NCBI GenBank assembly: GCA_010029945.1
Contig: RGQW01000052.1
Span: 1-10,260, forward strand
Direction: 5' to 3'
Origin: Actinomycetota bacterium
GTDB taxonomy: Bacteria; Actinomycetota; Actinomycetes; S36-B12
DNA length: 10,260 nt
In this document: in pieces, positions 1-7,509 of the stretch
Position numbering within the stretch: position 1 is the first letter of the stretch
Layout: each line of letters starts with the position of its first letter
Notes under the pieces: generated by a model
Database searches by the model: none
What the model was told of the DNA's origin: nothing
The model's input: the letters and a program-made list of their open reading frames with translations, nothing else
Position numbers and translations under genes: made by a program

Positions 1-1
1 T

Positions 2-835
2 GTTGCGGCAGCCCTTGATGCGGCTTTGTTCGAGCCTTCCACTTCGATTTCTACTGGCAATGGTCGAATGACCATTGGCCGCCGCACAATAAGGGACACC
101 AAGGCCTACGACCGGCTCACCGTAACCGAGGTGGTTAAGAAGTCCAGCAACATCGGCATGATCTTGGCCGCGGAGAAGATGCCCAAGCGACAACTGGCCC
201 GTTACATGGAGAAGTTCGGGATCACGCAGCGAACCGATCTAGGGCTCCCGGGTGAATCGGCAGGCCTGATGCTGCAACCGGAGAACTGGTCCGGCACGAC
301 ATTCCCGACAATGGCGTTCGGGCAGGGTTACTCGGTGACGGCTCTGCAGATGACCGATGTTTTTGCCACGATCGCAAACGGGGGTGTTCGAGTGAAGCCG
401 TCGATTATCGACGCGACGATCGACGCGGACGGAACTGTCACGAAGACCCCGGATGCCGAACGTGATCGAGTCGTCCGTCAGGAAACCGCACGACAAGTAA
501 TGGCGATGATGGAAGCCGTCACCGCGGAAGGCGGTACCGCTCCGCAAGCGCGAATTCCCGGCTACCGTGTTGCCGGGAAGACCGGTACGGCCCAGTTTGT
601 CGATCCCGATTGCCGCTGCTACGCAGGTGACGTCACGGCCTCGTTCATTGGAGTGGCTCCAGCCGATGCTCCGCGTCTCGCCGTCGGAGTCTTCGTCCAT
701 CAACCCAAGCGCGGACGTAGCGGTGGTGAGTTGGCAGGTCCGGTGTTCAAGGAGATCACCACCTATGCTCTCCAGGCAATGCAGATTCCTCCGTCCGGCA
801 AGCGAGCTCCACGGCTCTCGTTGACCACCGGATAG
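2..835 (+). CDS. ftsI: Septal peptidoglycan D,D-transpeptidase FtsI (PBP3 / PbpB), 3' part
   Basis: This is the C-terminal 277 residues of a class B penicillin-binding protein, open at the left edge (first whole codon at base 2) and ending in TAG at 833-835. It crosslinks septal peptidoglycan on the outer face of the membrane. Two of the three penicillin-binding motifs are visible: SSN (residues 48-50 of the visible part, bases 143-151) and KTG followed by TAQ (residues 193-195, bases 578-586). The SxxK motif with the acylated serine must lie upstream, out of view. Family wording around them is standard (an LTVTEVVKKSSNIG stretch, an AFGQGYSVT stretch, and GGELAGPVF near the end). A Cys-x-Cys pair sits about ten residues after KTG (bases 611-619). 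FtsI rather than a general PBP2 is chosen because murE follows after 3 bp and ftsW is in the same cluster. A TTG at base 26 is an internal Leu codon, not a start. Confidence 0.95.
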   Translation, partial: VAAALDAALFEPSTSISTGNGRMTIGRRTIRDTKAYDRLTVTEVVKKSSNIGMILAAEKMPKRQLARYMEKFGITQRTDLGLPGESAGLMLQPENWSGTTFPTMAFGQGYSVTALQMTDVFATIANGGVRVKPSIIDATIDADGTVTKTPDAERDRVVRQETARQVMAMMEAVTAEGGTAPQARIPGYRVAGKTGTAQFVDPDCRCYAGDVTASFIGVAPADAPRLAVGVFVHQPKRGRSGGELAGPVFKEITTYALQAMQIPPSGKRAPRLSLTTG

Positions 836-838
836 TCC

Positions 839-2356
839 ATGCGGCTCGCCGAGGTGCTTCGTGACGCCGGTGGCGCCCCGATCGCGGACGTGCCACCCAT
901 ACTCGACGAATCGGTAGCGAACCTCGACATCGTGGGTATCGCGCTCTCGTCCGACGGGGTGGAACCGGGCTTTGCGTTCGCGGCGCTGCCCGGCCACCAT
1001 CGTCACGGGGCCGAATTCATCGACGAAGCATGCCGTCGAGGAGCGGTCGCGGTGATCACCGATGGCCAGGGTCAATCAATCATTGCTCGCAGCGCCCACA
1101 GTGATGTCCCGATCATCGTCCACGATCGACCGCGGCCTCTGGTCGCGCACATTGCAGCCGTCCTCGCTGGCTTTCCCACGCGGTCGCTGACGATGGTCGG
1201 GGTAACCGGCACAAACGGCAAGACCAGCGTCGGCGCCCTGCTCGCGGCAGCCCTGGACGCCGGAGATATCAGTTGTGGCGTCATCGGAACCTTGGGCTCG
1301 ACGTTGAACGGCGATCAACTCGCATCAGGCCCACGCACGACACCCGAAGCACCCGACATCCAGGCGATGGCCAGGTCGATGGTTGACCGCGGAGCGGAGG
1401 CCATCGTCATGGAAGTCTCGAGTATTGCGCTGAGCGAGCATCGAGTCGATGGCGTCGTCTTTGACGTGGCCGTTTTCACGGGCCTCAGCCACGATCATCT
1501 GGACTATCACGCGACTATGGAGGCCTACTTCGCCGCCAAGGCGGAGCTCTTCACAAAGGAGCGTTCTCGGCGGGGAGTTGTGCTGATCGATGACGAGTGG
1601 GGAGAGCGCCTCGCGCGGGAGTCGGCTATTCCCCTCGAGACGGTCAGTACCACCGGTAAAGCGGCCAACTGGAATATGACCGCTGTCGATGACGGGTGGG
1701 TGTTGACCGATGGAGTCGACTCCTGCGACGTGCGCACTCCGGTGGGTGCCGACTTTGTTGTCGCGAATGCCGCCGTGGCTATCGTCGCGGCACTTCGCGT
1801 AGGCGTTCCGCTCGACGTTGCTGCGGACGCAACCGAGACAGCTCGAATCCCAGGCCGGATGGAACTCGTCGGACGCGAGAACGGCATCGACTACATCGTC
1901 GACTACGCACACACGCCGGATGCGATCGAGCAGGTCGTATCCGCGGCCGCTCGTGAGCGAGCCGCTCGTGGACGAGGACGAGTGGTCGTTGTCATCGGTG
2001 CCGGGGGAGACCGCGATCCGCAAAAGCGACCGGATATGGGCACGGCGGCCAGTCGAGCGGATGTCGTCATCGTGACCGATGACAATCCGCGATCGGAGAA
2101 CCCCGCGGACATTCGACGTCAGATTCTTGAAGGAGTGCAGGGCGGTTGTGAGATTCACGAGTGCGATTCGCGGCGAGACGCCATCGGGCTCGCCGTGGCG
2201 ACGGCGAGACCAGGTGATGTCGTTCTGGTGCTGGGGAAGGGGCATGAAGCGACACAGGAGTGGTCGGATGGCGTGATTGCGTTCGATGATCGACAGGTGC
2301 TGGCATCCTTCATCCACGATCGTCGAGGCGGGGAGTCAGGGAGGGGTGTCGGGTGA
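839..2356 (+). CDS. murE: UDP-MurNAc-L-alanyl-D-glutamate--meso-2,6-diaminopimelate ligase MurE
   Basis: Cytoplasmic ATP-dependent Mur ligase that adds the third stem-peptide residue; 505 residues, normal for the family. In order: N-terminal UDP-binding domain (about 1-115); central ATPase domain with P-loop TGTNGKTS (123-130), TTPEAPDIQ, acidic MEVSSIAL (191-198), LSHDHLDYH (216-224) and the Lys expected to be carbamylated, K234; then the C-terminal domain with DYAHTP (355-360), the substrate motif DNPR (415-418) and GKGHE (466-470). DNPR with the Gly and Glu of GKGHE is the known signature of meso-DAP ligases, whereas Lys-adding enzymes differ there. Two usually conserved positions deviate: SSHAL reads SSIAL (I196) and TNLSxDH reads TGLSHDH (G215). 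The ATG at 839 starts 3 bp after ftsI with only a weak GGAT before it, so translation is probably coupled. It overlaps murF by 4 bases. The mDAP assignment is inference from the motif. Confidence 0.96.
   Translation: MRLAEVLRDAGGAPIADVPPILDESVANLDIVGIALSSDGVEPGFAFAALPGHHRHGAEFIDEACRRGAVAVITDGQGQSIIARSAHSDVPIIVHDRPRPLVAHIAAVLAGFPTRSLTMVGVTGTNGKTSVGALLAAALDAGDISCGVIGTLGSTLNGDQLASGPRTTPEAPDIQAMARSMVDRGAEAIVMEVSSIALSEHRVDGVVFDVAVFTGLSHDHLDYHATMEAYFAAKAELFTKERSRRGVVLIDDEWGERLARESAIPLETVSTTGKAANWNMTAVDDGWVLTDGVDSCDVRTPVGADFVVANAAVAIVAALRVGVPLDVAADATETARIPGRMELVGRENGIDYIVDYAHTPDAIEQVVSAAARERAARGRGRVVVVIGAGGDRDPQKRPDMGTAASRADVVIVTDDNPRSENPADIRRQILEGVQGGCEIHECDSRRDAIGLAVATARPGDVVLVLGKGHEATQEWSDGVIAFDDRQVLASFIHDRRGGESGRGVG
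2338..2346 (+). promoter_or_regulatory. Ribosome binding site of murF
   Basis: AGGGAGGGG lies inside the end of murE, 6 bases before the GTG at 2353. It supports that GTG as the murF start together with the GTGA stop/start overlap. Confidence 0.75.
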
Positions 2357-3771
2357 AGCCGCTGCCTGTCGATGTCCTCGCAACTGCGATGAACGCGTCG
2401 GTCAATGCCGCTCTCGATGCCACTCTCGATGCGACGGAAATTCAGGCAACCGGAGTTGCGATCGATTCTCGGGACATCACACCGGGTGATGTGTTCTGCG
2501 CTTTGGAGGGGGAGCGGGTCGACGGGCACGATTTCGCGGCAGAGGCGATCGCCGCCGGCGCCGTGGCGATCATTTCGAATCGAGATATTGCCGGTGTCCC
2601 CTGTTTAGTCACCGACAACTCGTTGGAGGCACTGGGGCGGCTCGCTCATTGGTACCGCACGCACGAGCTCTCCGCGACGGTGATCGCCGTCACGGGTTCC
2701 TCCGGGAAGACCACAACCAAGGATCTGATTGCCGACGTTCTGCCCGGCGCTGTGGTTGCGGCCCGCGGCTCCTTCAATACCGAAGTTGGCGTTCCGCTGA
2801 CCATCCTCGAGGCAGACCCATCGACGGACTATCTGGTGCTGGAGATGGGGATGCGGGGGATCGGGCACATCAGGTACCTCGCCGAGATGGCAGAGCCAAA
2901 CATCGGAGTCGTTCTCAACGTGGGGCTCGCGCATGTGGGAATGATGAATGGACCCGAGGAGATCGCGCGCGCGAAATCGGAATTGGTGAGAGCCCTATCC
3001 GCGGAGGATGTCGCCGTGCTGAATGGTGACGACTTCGCGGTCAGCGCCATGGCCGAACAATCGGATGCTCCCGTGGTGTGGTTCGGCGAGAGCGAATCCG
3101 CTGGGGTCCGCGCCTCAGGTGTCCAACTCGACAACCAGGGGCGGGCCTCGTTCGACCTGGCGGTGCCCGGGGAAGACAGTGTTGCCGTGCACTTGTCGCT
3201 GCACGGCGAACACTTCGTCTCGGCCGCTCTGGCAGCAGCGGCGGTTGGTGTCTCGTGCGGCATGTCGGGTGAGGACATTGCACGAGAATTGAGTAGTGCC
3301 CAGGCCCGAAGTCGCTGGCGCATGGATGTCCAAACGTCGAACCAGGGCATCACCGTGATCAACGATGCCTACAACGCCAACCCTGATTCCGTCCGCGCTG
3401 CGCTCAAGACGCTGCGCGCGATGCAGGGGTCCGGCAGAACGTGGGCCGTTCTCGGCGAAATGTTGGAATTGGGCGAGAGGTCTACCGACGAGCACGATGC
3501 GATCGGGCGACTGGTCGTGCGCCTGGACATCTCCCGCCTGGTGTGTGTGGGGCCGGGCACCAAGGTGATGCACCTGGCAGCGAGCAACGAAGGGTCGTGG
3601 GGAGACGAATCCGTCTGGGTGGAGGATCCGCAGGCGGCGATCGATTTATTGGACGAGCAACTCCAGTCCGGGGATGTCGTCCTCGTCAAGGCCTCGCGCG
3701 CGGTAGGAATGGAGCGGGTGCCCGAGCATCTTCTCAATAGCGGACCAACGACGCAGGGGAGTGACCGATGA
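2353..3771 (+). CDS. murF: UDP-MurNAc-tripeptide--D-alanyl-D-alanine ligase MurF
   Basis: Cytoplasmic Mur ligase that attaches D-Ala-D-Ala to the UDP-MurNAc tripeptide, completing the soluble pentapeptide precursor; 472 residues, usual size. The N-terminal domain carries the IDSRDITPGDVFCAL stretch typical of MurE/MurF. The P-loop is TGSSGKTTTKD (114-124), where the GSSGKT form is diagnostic for MurF. It is followed by FNTEVGVPLT, an EMGMRGIGHI stretch, NVGLAHVG, and a Lys in ARAKSEL that should be the carbamylated one. The DAYNANPDS motif (338-346) marks the C-terminal part. The GTG start at 2353 overlaps the murE stop (GTGA) and has a strong Shine-Dalgarno. A short 12-base tandem repeat falls in the variable N-terminal spacer (residues about 20-28, AALDATLDA). 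The gene ends in TGA overlapping the mraY ATG. I see no missing catalytic residue. Confidence 0.96.
   Translation: MKPLPVDVLATAMNASVNAALDATLDATEIQATGVAIDSRDITPGDVFCALEGERVDGHDFAAEAIAAGAVAIISNRDIAGVPCLVTDNSLEALGRLAHWYRTHELSATVIAVTGSSGKTTTKDLIADVLPGAVVAARGSFNTEVGVPLTILEADPSTDYLVLEMGMRGIGHIRYLAEMAEPNIGVVLNVGLAHVGMMNGPEEIARAKSELVRALSAEDVAVLNGDDFAVSAMAEQSDAPVVWFGESESAGVRASGVQLDNQGRASFDLAVPGEDSVAVHLSLHGEHFVSAALAAAAVGVSCGMSGEDIARELSSAQARSRWRMDVQTSNQGITVINDAYNANPDSVRAALKTLRAMQGSGRTWAVLGEMLELGERSTDEHDAIGRLVVRLDISRLVCVGPGTKVMHLAASNEGSWGDESVWVEDPQAAIDLLDEQLQSGDVVLVKASRAVGMERVPEHLLNSGPTTQGSDR
2411..2432 (+). repeat. Two-copy 12-base tandem repeat in murF
   Basis: CTCTCGATGC occurs at 2411-2420 and again at 2423-2432, a period of exactly 12 bases, so the frame is kept and the protein reads ALDATLDAT. 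It lies in the poorly conserved linker before the ATGVAIDSR segment and probably arose by a small in-frame duplication. Confidence 0.6.
3755..3761 (+). promoter_or_regulatory. Ribosome binding site of mraY
   Basis: AGGGGAG sits 6 bases upstream of the ATG at 3768, inside the last codons of murF. It agrees with the ATGA overlap as the mraY start. Confidence 0.75.
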
Positions 3772-4835
3772 GACTTGTGGTCATCGCCCTCGCGATCGCA
3801 TCGGTGGTGTCGTTGGTGGGAACGCCGATTTTGATCAAGCTCCTGTCCCGACGGGGTCACGCCCAGGCGATTCGCGTCAGCACCGAAAACGAGGCCTACC
3901 CCGATCATGAATCGAAGGTGGGCACGCCGTCCATGGGCGGCGTCGCCATTCTTCTCGCGGTACTCGCGGGCTATTTCGGCACGCACCTGCTGACGTGGCG
4001 GCCGGTCAGTACGTCCGGTTTGCTGGTGCTCTTCTTGATGGTGGGATTGGGTCTGGTCGGCCTGGCCGACGACTACTTGAAGATCTTCAAACAGCGCAGC
4101 ACGGGCCTGCGGGCGAGAACCAAGTTGATCGGACAGGCCCTGGTTGCGTTCACATTCGCCTACCTGTCGGTCCAGTTCCCCGATGCCGATGGTGAGACCG
4201 CGGCTTCCATGGCGGTTTCCTTCGTCCGCGACACTCCGCTGGTTCTCCCCCTGGGGTTGTTCCTGGTGTGGGTGTGGTTCCTGATCACCGCGACCACCAA
4301 TGGCGTGAATCTGACAGACGGACTCGACGGATTGGCCGTCGGAGCATCGGTGATGAGCTTTCTGGCGTATGTCCTGCTCGCGATTTGGCAGTACGGACAG
4401 AACTGCTCGTTTGTCGATTCTGAATTCTGCTACGCCACACAGAATCCCTTGGACCTTGGAATCGTTGCGGCGTCCGCCGCGGGAGCGTGCTTCGGATTCC
4501 TGTGGTGGAACACGGCGCCGGCGCGGATCTTCATGGGCGATACCGGTTCTCTCGCCCTCGGTGGTGGCATCGCCGGGCTGGCCATTCTCAGTCGTACCGA
4601 GTTACTGCTGCCCTTTATCGCCGGTCTCTTTTTGATCACCACGGTGTCGGTCATCTTGCAGGTGGGCTCCTTCCGCCTCACCGGGCGCCGGATATTTCGC
4701 ATGGCTCCGTTGCACCACCACTTCGAGATGATCGGCTGGCCCGAGATTCAAATCGTCGTGAGGTTGTGGATTGTTCAAGGACTGTGCATCGGAGCAGGAT
4801 TAACGCTGTTTTATGCCGAGTGGGTACGTGCGTGA
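3768..4835 (+). CDS. mraY: Phospho-N-acetylmuramoyl-pentapeptide transferase MraY (lipid I synthase)
   Basis: Polytopic membrane enzyme that transfers phospho-MurNAc-pentapeptide from UDP to undecaprenyl phosphate, giving lipid I; 355 residues with about ten hydrophobic segments judged by eye. Every signature is intact: GTPSMGG near the N-terminus, the aspartate pair in ADDYLK (D101, D102) followed by KQRSTGLRARTK, NGVNLTDGLDGLA (178-190), FMGDTGSLALGG (255-266, D258 the expected catalytic/Mg-binding Asp) and the MAPLHHHFE histidine cluster (312-320). A loop of about 20 residues with two cysteines (after AIWQYGQ) is of the type seen in actinobacterial MraY. The ATG at 3768 overlaps the murF stop and has a good Shine-Dalgarno. 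The TGA at 4833 overlaps the murD GTG. No other family fits. Confidence 0.97.
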   Translation: MRLVVIALAIASVVSLVGTPILIKLLSRRGHAQAIRVSTENEAYPDHESKVGTPSMGGVAILLAVLAGYFGTHLLTWRPVSTSGLLVLFLMVGLGLVGLADDYLKIFKQRSTGLRARTKLIGQALVAFTFAYLSVQFPDADGETAASMAVSFVRDTPLVLPLGLFLVWVWFLITATTNGVNLTDGLDGLAVGASVMSFLAYVLLAIWQYGQNCSFVDSEFCYATQNPLDLGIVAASAAGACFGFLWWNTAPARIFMGDTGSLALGGGIAGLAILSRTELLLPFIAGLFLITTVSVILQVGSFRLTGRRIFRMAPLHHHFEMIGWPEIQIVVRLWIVQGLCIGAGLTLFYAEWVRA

Positions 4836-6274
4836 CCGAGCACCGGGTGAGTGCACTGCAGCGAGATTCGCAATGGTCCGAGGTGTCCGTCTGCGTTGTC
4901 GGGCTGGGAGTCGCCGGCTACTCGTGTGCTGATGCATTGATGCAACTTGGTGCATCGGTCACCATCGTGGACGAGTCACCGGGGGACATTCATCAGGAAC
5001 GAGCAGAAGTACTCGGATCGCTGGGTGCGGTCATTCGGTTCGGTGAGGCTGCCGAGTTGCCACTCGACAGCGATCTGGTGGTCGTGTCACCGGGGATTCG
5101 ACCGTCCGCGCCGGTGTTGGCCCCGGCGCTGGCCCGCACGATTCCGATCTGGGGCGAACTCGAACTGGCGTGGCGGCTTCGGCGCGGTCCATCCGACGCC
5201 CCGTGGCTGTGCGTGACAGGAACGAACGGAAAGACGACGGTGACGTTGATGCTGGAGTCGATGCTCACGGCATCGGGAGCTCGGGCGGTATCCGCCGGGA
5301 ATATTGGTGTTCCTCTCGTTGACGTGATCATGCACGACGATGTCGAGGTCATTGCCGTGGAAGTGGGCGCGCCACAACTTCCGTTCGTGACATCGATGAG
5401 CCCTTACTCGGCCGCATGCCTGAATATCGCCGATGATCACATTGACCATTTCGGTTCCTTCGAGCAGTACGTGAGCACCAAGGAACGCATCTACCGACAC
5501 ACACGCAACTCCGCGATCTATTCGGTCGACGATGACGTCACGCGGGGAATGGTCGAACGCGCGGACGTGATCGAGGGTTGTCGGGCTATCGGTTTCACGC
5601 GGGGAGTTCCCGACGTCGGAATGGTCGGAGTCGTGGACAACTTGCTGGTGGACCGGGCCTACCTCGAGCAGCGTCGAGATGCAGCCCTCGAACTGGCGAG
5701 CATTAACGATGTTCGGCCCCAGGCTCCTCACAACATCGCCAATGCGCTGGCCGCCGCGGCGCTTGCCAGGTCCTACGGGGTGCATCCGAGTGCGGTGCTG
5801 GCAGGCCTTCGTGACTTCCAGCCGGCGCCGCACCGAATAGCCGAGGTTGGCGAGTTCTCGGGCGTCAGATACGTGGACGACTCCAAGGCGACCAATACCC
5901 ATGCGGCGAAGACGTCGCTTCTGGCGTACCCGTCGGTGGTGTGGGTCGCCGGTGGTGTGGCGAAGGGGCAGGAATTCGACGATTTGGTGGTCGAGATCCA
6001 TGATCGGCTCCGAGGAGTGGTGCTCTTAGGGCGTGACGCGGGGGTAATCCGCGACGCTTTGGCCCGACACGCACCCGATATTCCGGTAATCGTCGTGGAA
6101 CGCAACGAAACTAGTGTGATGGGTGAGGTTGTTGATGCAGCTGCTGGGCTCGCCCGACCCGGTGACGTCGTTCTCCTCGCCCCCGGGTGCGCCTCGTGGG
6201 ACATGTTCACCGACTACACCGAACGTGGACGTGCTTTCGCTGATGCTGCGCTGCGGCGGGGCTCGGCGTCATGA
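4832..6274 (+). CDS. murD: UDP-MurNAc-L-alanine--D-glutamate ligase MurD
   Basis: Cytoplasmic Mur ligase adding D-Glu to UDP-MurNAc-L-Ala; 480 residues from the GTG at 4832. The frame is open upstream to 4487, but that part is mraY read out of frame. GTG 4832 is chosen because it forms a GTGA overlap with the mraY stop and leaves a normal N-terminus before the Rossmann-like CVVGLGVAGYS. In-frame GTG at 4847 is an alternative. No strong Shine-Dalgarno is seen. Seen in order: P-loop TGTNGKTT (129-136), GNIG with N157, EVGAPQL (177-183), NIADDHID with H203, STKERIY with K217 (expected carbamyl-Lys), HNIANALAA, VDDSKATN (D350, K352), AGGVAKG, and PGCASWDMF (S455). Spacing of E177 and H203 equals that of E157 and H183 in E. 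coli MurD. The usual ELSSFQL reads EVGAPQL here, which is unusual. It overlaps ftsW by ATGA. Confidence 0.95.
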   Translation: MTEHRVSALQRDSQWSEVSVCVVGLGVAGYSCADALMQLGASVTIVDESPGDIHQERAEVLGSLGAVIRFGEAAELPLDSDLVVVSPGIRPSAPVLAPALARTIPIWGELELAWRLRRGPSDAPWLCVTGTNGKTTVTLMLESMLTASGARAVSAGNIGVPLVDVIMHDDVEVIAVEVGAPQLPFVTSMSPYSAACLNIADDHIDHFGSFEQYVSTKERIYRHTRNSAIYSVDDDVTRGMVERADVIEGCRAIGFTRGVPDVGMVGVVDNLLVDRAYLEQRRDAALELASINDVRPQAPHNIANALAAAALARSYGVHPSAVLAGLRDFQPAPHRIAEVGEFSGVRYVDDSKATNTHAAKTSLLAYPSVVWVAGGVAKGQEFDDLVVEIHDRLRGVVLLGRDAGVIRDALARHAPDIPVIVVERNETSVMGEVVDAAAGLARPGDVVLLAPGCASWDMFTDYTERGRAFADAALRRGSAS

Positions 6275-7497
6275 GCAGCCAGTCGCCGCAGGTATCCGAG
6301 CGATCCCCGAGCCCCGGCGAGGGTGAATCGACCTCGCCGCTGGCACTGCTCGCCCGTCACCCCTTGAGTGCGTATTACCTGCTGATGGGTTCGGCGTTGC
6401 TCTTGCTTCTCCTCGGCCTGATCATGGTGATGTCAGCGTCGAGCATCGAAAGCGTCCGCGTCTTCGGATCTCCCTACACCCTTGCTCAACGCCAAGCCTT
6501 CTTCGCACTTCTTGGCGTCGTGGCGATGTTCTTTGCGGCGCGCACGTCCGTGCAGTTCTGGCGAGCCTTCGCGTGGCCGTTGCTGCTCGCCGCCTTCGGA
6601 TTGCTGGTGGCCGTCCTCATCATCGGCGTCGAAGTCGCCGGACAACGCAACTGGATCGAGATCTTCGGCCCGTTCAGGTTCCAGCCGAGTGAAATCGCAA
6701 AACTCGCGCTTGTTGTGTGGGGCGCGGAAGTGCTCTCGCGGCGGTCGCGTCGACTCGACACGTGGCGTGGCTTGCTGATCCCCATCGTGCCGGTGGCAGC
6801 CGTGATGATGGTGTTGGTTCTCGCCGAGGGTGACTTCGGGAACACCGTGATGCTGGGAGCCATCCTTGCGGGCATCCTTTTCGCCGCCGGCGCGCCCCTA
6901 CGGGTTTTTGCCGTCTTCGCCGCGGTGGGGGCTGTGGGAGTGTGGATTCTTTCGTTGGCCGCGCCCTATCGCATGGACCGCATCCTGTCGTGGCTCGATC
7001 CAGGCTCTGATCGACTGGGGTTCGGTTGGCAGGTCACCCAAGGGCAATATGCGCTCGGCACCGGAGGCTTTTGGGGAGTGGGGCTCGGTGCCAGCCGAGA
7101 GAAGTGGGGGACCTTGCCGGAGGCCCACACAGACTTCATCTATCCCGTGATCGGCGAAGAGCTCGGGCTCCTAGGGACGTTGATCGTGTTGGCGTTGTTC
7201 TCCCTCCTGGCCTTCGCGGTCTTTCGTCTGAGCCGGAACACCGATGATCCCTTCGTTCGCTACGCCGCCGCCGGAGTCGGGGCGTGGATCGTGGTGCAGG
7301 CCGTGGTGAACATCGGCGGAGTCCTCGGGCTTCTTCCTGTGGCTGGGGTGACTCTCCCGCTGGTCTCTTACGGAGGGTCATCGCTGATTCCGACTCTGAC
7401 AGCCATCGGCATGCTCATGGCCTTTGCTCGTCAAGAACCCGGTGCCCGCCGTGCGTTGCGACGGCGCAGCACGGCCCAGGCCCTGCGGCGCCGATAG
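6271..7497 (+). CDS. ftsW: SEDS-family septal peptidoglycan glycosyltransferase FtsW
   Basis: Integral membrane protein that polymerises lipid II into glycan strands at the septum, working with FtsI, whose gene lies five genes upstream; 408 residues. A hydrophilic tail of about 35 residues rich in Ser, Pro and Glu precedes roughly ten hydrophobic segments. SEDS hallmarks are clear: a RNWIEIFGPFRFQPSE stretch with IAKLAL, EGDFGNTV, the WQVTQGQYALGTGGFWGVGLG region, EAHTDFIYPVIGEELG with D288 at the expected catalytic aspartate, and LPLVSYGGSS near the last helices. The C-terminal tail is short and Arg-rich (ending ALRRRSTAQALRRR). FtsW rather than RodA is favoured by its place between murD and murG. 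The ATG at 6271 overlaps the murD stop (ATGA), with only a weak purine stretch before it. The TAG stop at 7495 is followed by a 12 bp gap, the largest in the window. Confidence 0.95.
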   Translation: MSSQSPQVSERSPSPGEGESTSPLALLARHPLSAYYLLMGSALLLLLLGLIMVMSASSIESVRVFGSPYTLAQRQAFFALLGVVAMFFAARTSVQFWRAFAWPLLLAAFGLLVAVLIIGVEVAGQRNWIEIFGPFRFQPSEIAKLALVVWGAEVLSRRSRRLDTWRGLLIPIVPVAAVMMVLVLAEGDFGNTVMLGAILAGILFAAGAPLRVFAVFAAVGAVGVWILSLAAPYRMDRILSWLDPGSDRLGFGWQVTQGQYALGTGGFWGVGLGASREKWGTLPEAHTDFIYPVIGEELGLLGTLIVLALFSLLAFAVFRLSRNTDDPFVRYAAAGVGAWIVVQAVVNIGGVLGLLPVAGVTLPLVSYGGSSLIPTLTAIGMLMAFARQEPGARRALRRRSTAQALRRR

Positions 7498-7509
7498 CGG
7501 TCCGTCGCC

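Noticed and set aside
627..636. Perfect 10-base palindrome GTGACGTCAC as a possible operator
   Set aside because: It lies deep inside the FtsI domain and is explained by codons for a normal Gly-Asp-Val-Thr stretch; no promoter elements are near.
239..1075. 278-codon minus-strand open frame across the ftsI/murE junction
   Set aside because: A shadow of the two real genes; its product is rich in Arg, His and Gly with no family resemblance.
1325..2317. 330-codon open frame on the minus strand opposite murE
   Set aside because: It is antisense to a complete, motif-rich murE in the frame that high-G+C coding sequence commonly leaves open; the translation shows no recognisable domain.
4487..4831. 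Upstream extension of the murD frame (115 extra codons)
   Set aside because: This stretch encodes the conserved MraY C-terminus in another frame, and GTG 4832 gives a standard MurD N-terminus.
4931..4956. GATGCAT / GATGCA...TGCATC inverted repeat in early murD as a possible regulatory hairpin
   Set aside because: Arms are six bases, A+T-containing and within the conserved N-terminal domain; too weak to call.
5087..6001. 304-codon minus-strand open frame opposite murD
   Set aside because: Same codon-bias artefact; no domain and no suitable start context.
7436..7509. G+C-rich stem-forming sequence at the end of ftsW as a terminator
   Set aside because: No long perfect stem and no T run follows; downstream genes continue the operon.
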